Of a stretch of DNA of 25,780 bases, positions 24,220-25,780 are shown one piece after another; the first letter of the stretch is position 1, and each line of letters begins with the position of its first letter. A model generated the notes under the pieces. That model saw only the letters and a program-made list of their open reading frames with translations. It had not been told where the DNA came from and ran no database searches. The translations under genes were made by a program, and so were the position numbers. The stretch is from the NCBI RefSeq assembly GCF_035998295.1, contig NZ_DASYHS010000294.1, positions 1-25,780 of the forward strand, read 5' to 3'. Origin of the DNA: DASYHS01 sp035998295. Its GTDB lineage: Bacteria > Pseudomonadota > Alphaproteobacteria > Azospirillales > Azospirillaceae.

Positions 24220-24779
24220 GTGGCATCCCAAGGTACAGGCGTATCCGGGCTGGCAGGGCGGTACGCGTCTGCCCTGTTCGAGCTTGCGGATGAGAACAAG
24301 GCTCTGGACCAGACCGCGAGCGATCTGACCAGCCTGAAGCGAATGCTCGCCGAGAGCCCCGATTTCGCCCGCATGGTGCGCAGCCCGATGCTGTCGCGCG
24401 CCGAGCAGGCGAAGGCCGTGGACGCCATCATGGTGGCCGCGGGCTTCTCCGAGCTGACCCGCCGTTTCGTCGGCCTCGTGGCCCGCAACCGCCGCCTGTT
24501 CGCGCTGCCGGCGATGACCGACCAGTTCCTGGCGGAACTCGCCCGGCGCCGCGGCCAGATGACGGCGCAGGTGACCGTGGCGAATCCGCTGTCGGATACC
24601 CAGGTTAAGGCCCTGACCGATGCCCTGCGGAGCTCCCTCAGCTCCCAGATCGATGTCCGGGTCGGGGTCGACCCTGCGCTGATCGGCGGCATGATCGTCA
24701 AAGTCGGCTCGCGCATGATCGACAGCTCCGTGCGCACCAAGCTGAACAAGCTGCAACTCGCCATGAAAGGGGTTGGCTG

Positions 24780-24780
<1 letters not shown>
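24220..24780 (+). CDS. atpH: ATP synthase F1 delta subunit, 186 aa
   Basis: The delta subunit (OSCP family) links the F1 head to the b-subunit stalk at the membrane. The N-terminal helical domain is marked by VSGLAGRYASALFELADENK and the segment SPMLSRAEQAKAVDAIM; the C-terminal domain carries RRRGQMTAQVTVANPLSD and the signature IGGMIVKVGSRMIDSSVRTKLNKL. Length is normal for alphaproteobacteria. The GTG at 24220 (MASQGTGVSG) with an upstream GAGG site is chosen because the region back to an in-frame GTG at 24115 does not resemble the family. It begins the atpHAGDC-type operon and its stop shares a base with the atpA start. Confidence 0.93.

Positions 24781-25780
<1,000 letters not shown>

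Overview
The window is high-GC DNA with dense gene packing, GTG starts and Shine-Dalgarno sites. The gene set (2-oxoglutarate dehydrogenase E2 followed by an lpd, then xerC, a DUF484 gene, fsa, priA and atpH-atpA) points to an alphaproteobacterium, most likely of the Rhodospirillales type. That placement is an inference from gene content and order. No tRNA, rRNA, CRISPR array or insertion sequence was seen.

Layout. 1-4570: the 3' end of odhB/sucB, a secreted hypothetical protein, an orphan proteasome-like Ntn hydrolase, a 57-residue disordered protein, then lpdA coupled to an MFS transporter. 4571-6408: an AraC-type regulator gene broken by an in-frame TGA, convergent with a RhtA-like EamA exporter. 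6568-12392: an Lrp-family regulator (probable BkdR) divergent from a complete branched-chain 2-oxoacid dehydrogenase operon (E1 alpha, E1 beta, E2 and a dedicated E3), closed by a strong hairpin terminator. 12401-17108: xerC, DUF484 and fsa on the minus strand, divergent from priA. 17109-17701: a repeat made of stacked hairpins, a small hypothetical gene with a CtrA-like box upstream, and an inverted repeat.

17715-22633 is a tightly coupled six-gene minus-strand operon. In transcription order it encodes a 206-aa unknown, a short-chain dehydrogenase without the usual YxxxK catalytic residues and with an N-terminus enlarged by a 33-bp tandem repeat, an MFS exporter, a 286-aa unknown, a 4-oxalocrotonate tautomerase-like protein lacking both usual active-site arginines, and an aldo/keto reductase. 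It looks like a small-molecule modification and export pathway that I do not recognise, and it is the best candidate here for something undescribed. An AT-richer intergenic stretch holds its probable promoter and leads to an orphan periplasmic solute-binding protein gene. The window ends in the ATP synthase operon (atpH, then partial atpA).

Functionally, the housekeeping parts are the TCA cycle (OdhB, Lpd), branched-chain amino acid breakdown (Bkd complex under an Lrp-type regulator), chromosome dimer resolution and replication restart (XerC, PriA), and oxidative phosphorylation (Atp). The bkd block and the six-gene operon both look like modules placed between these conserved blocks.
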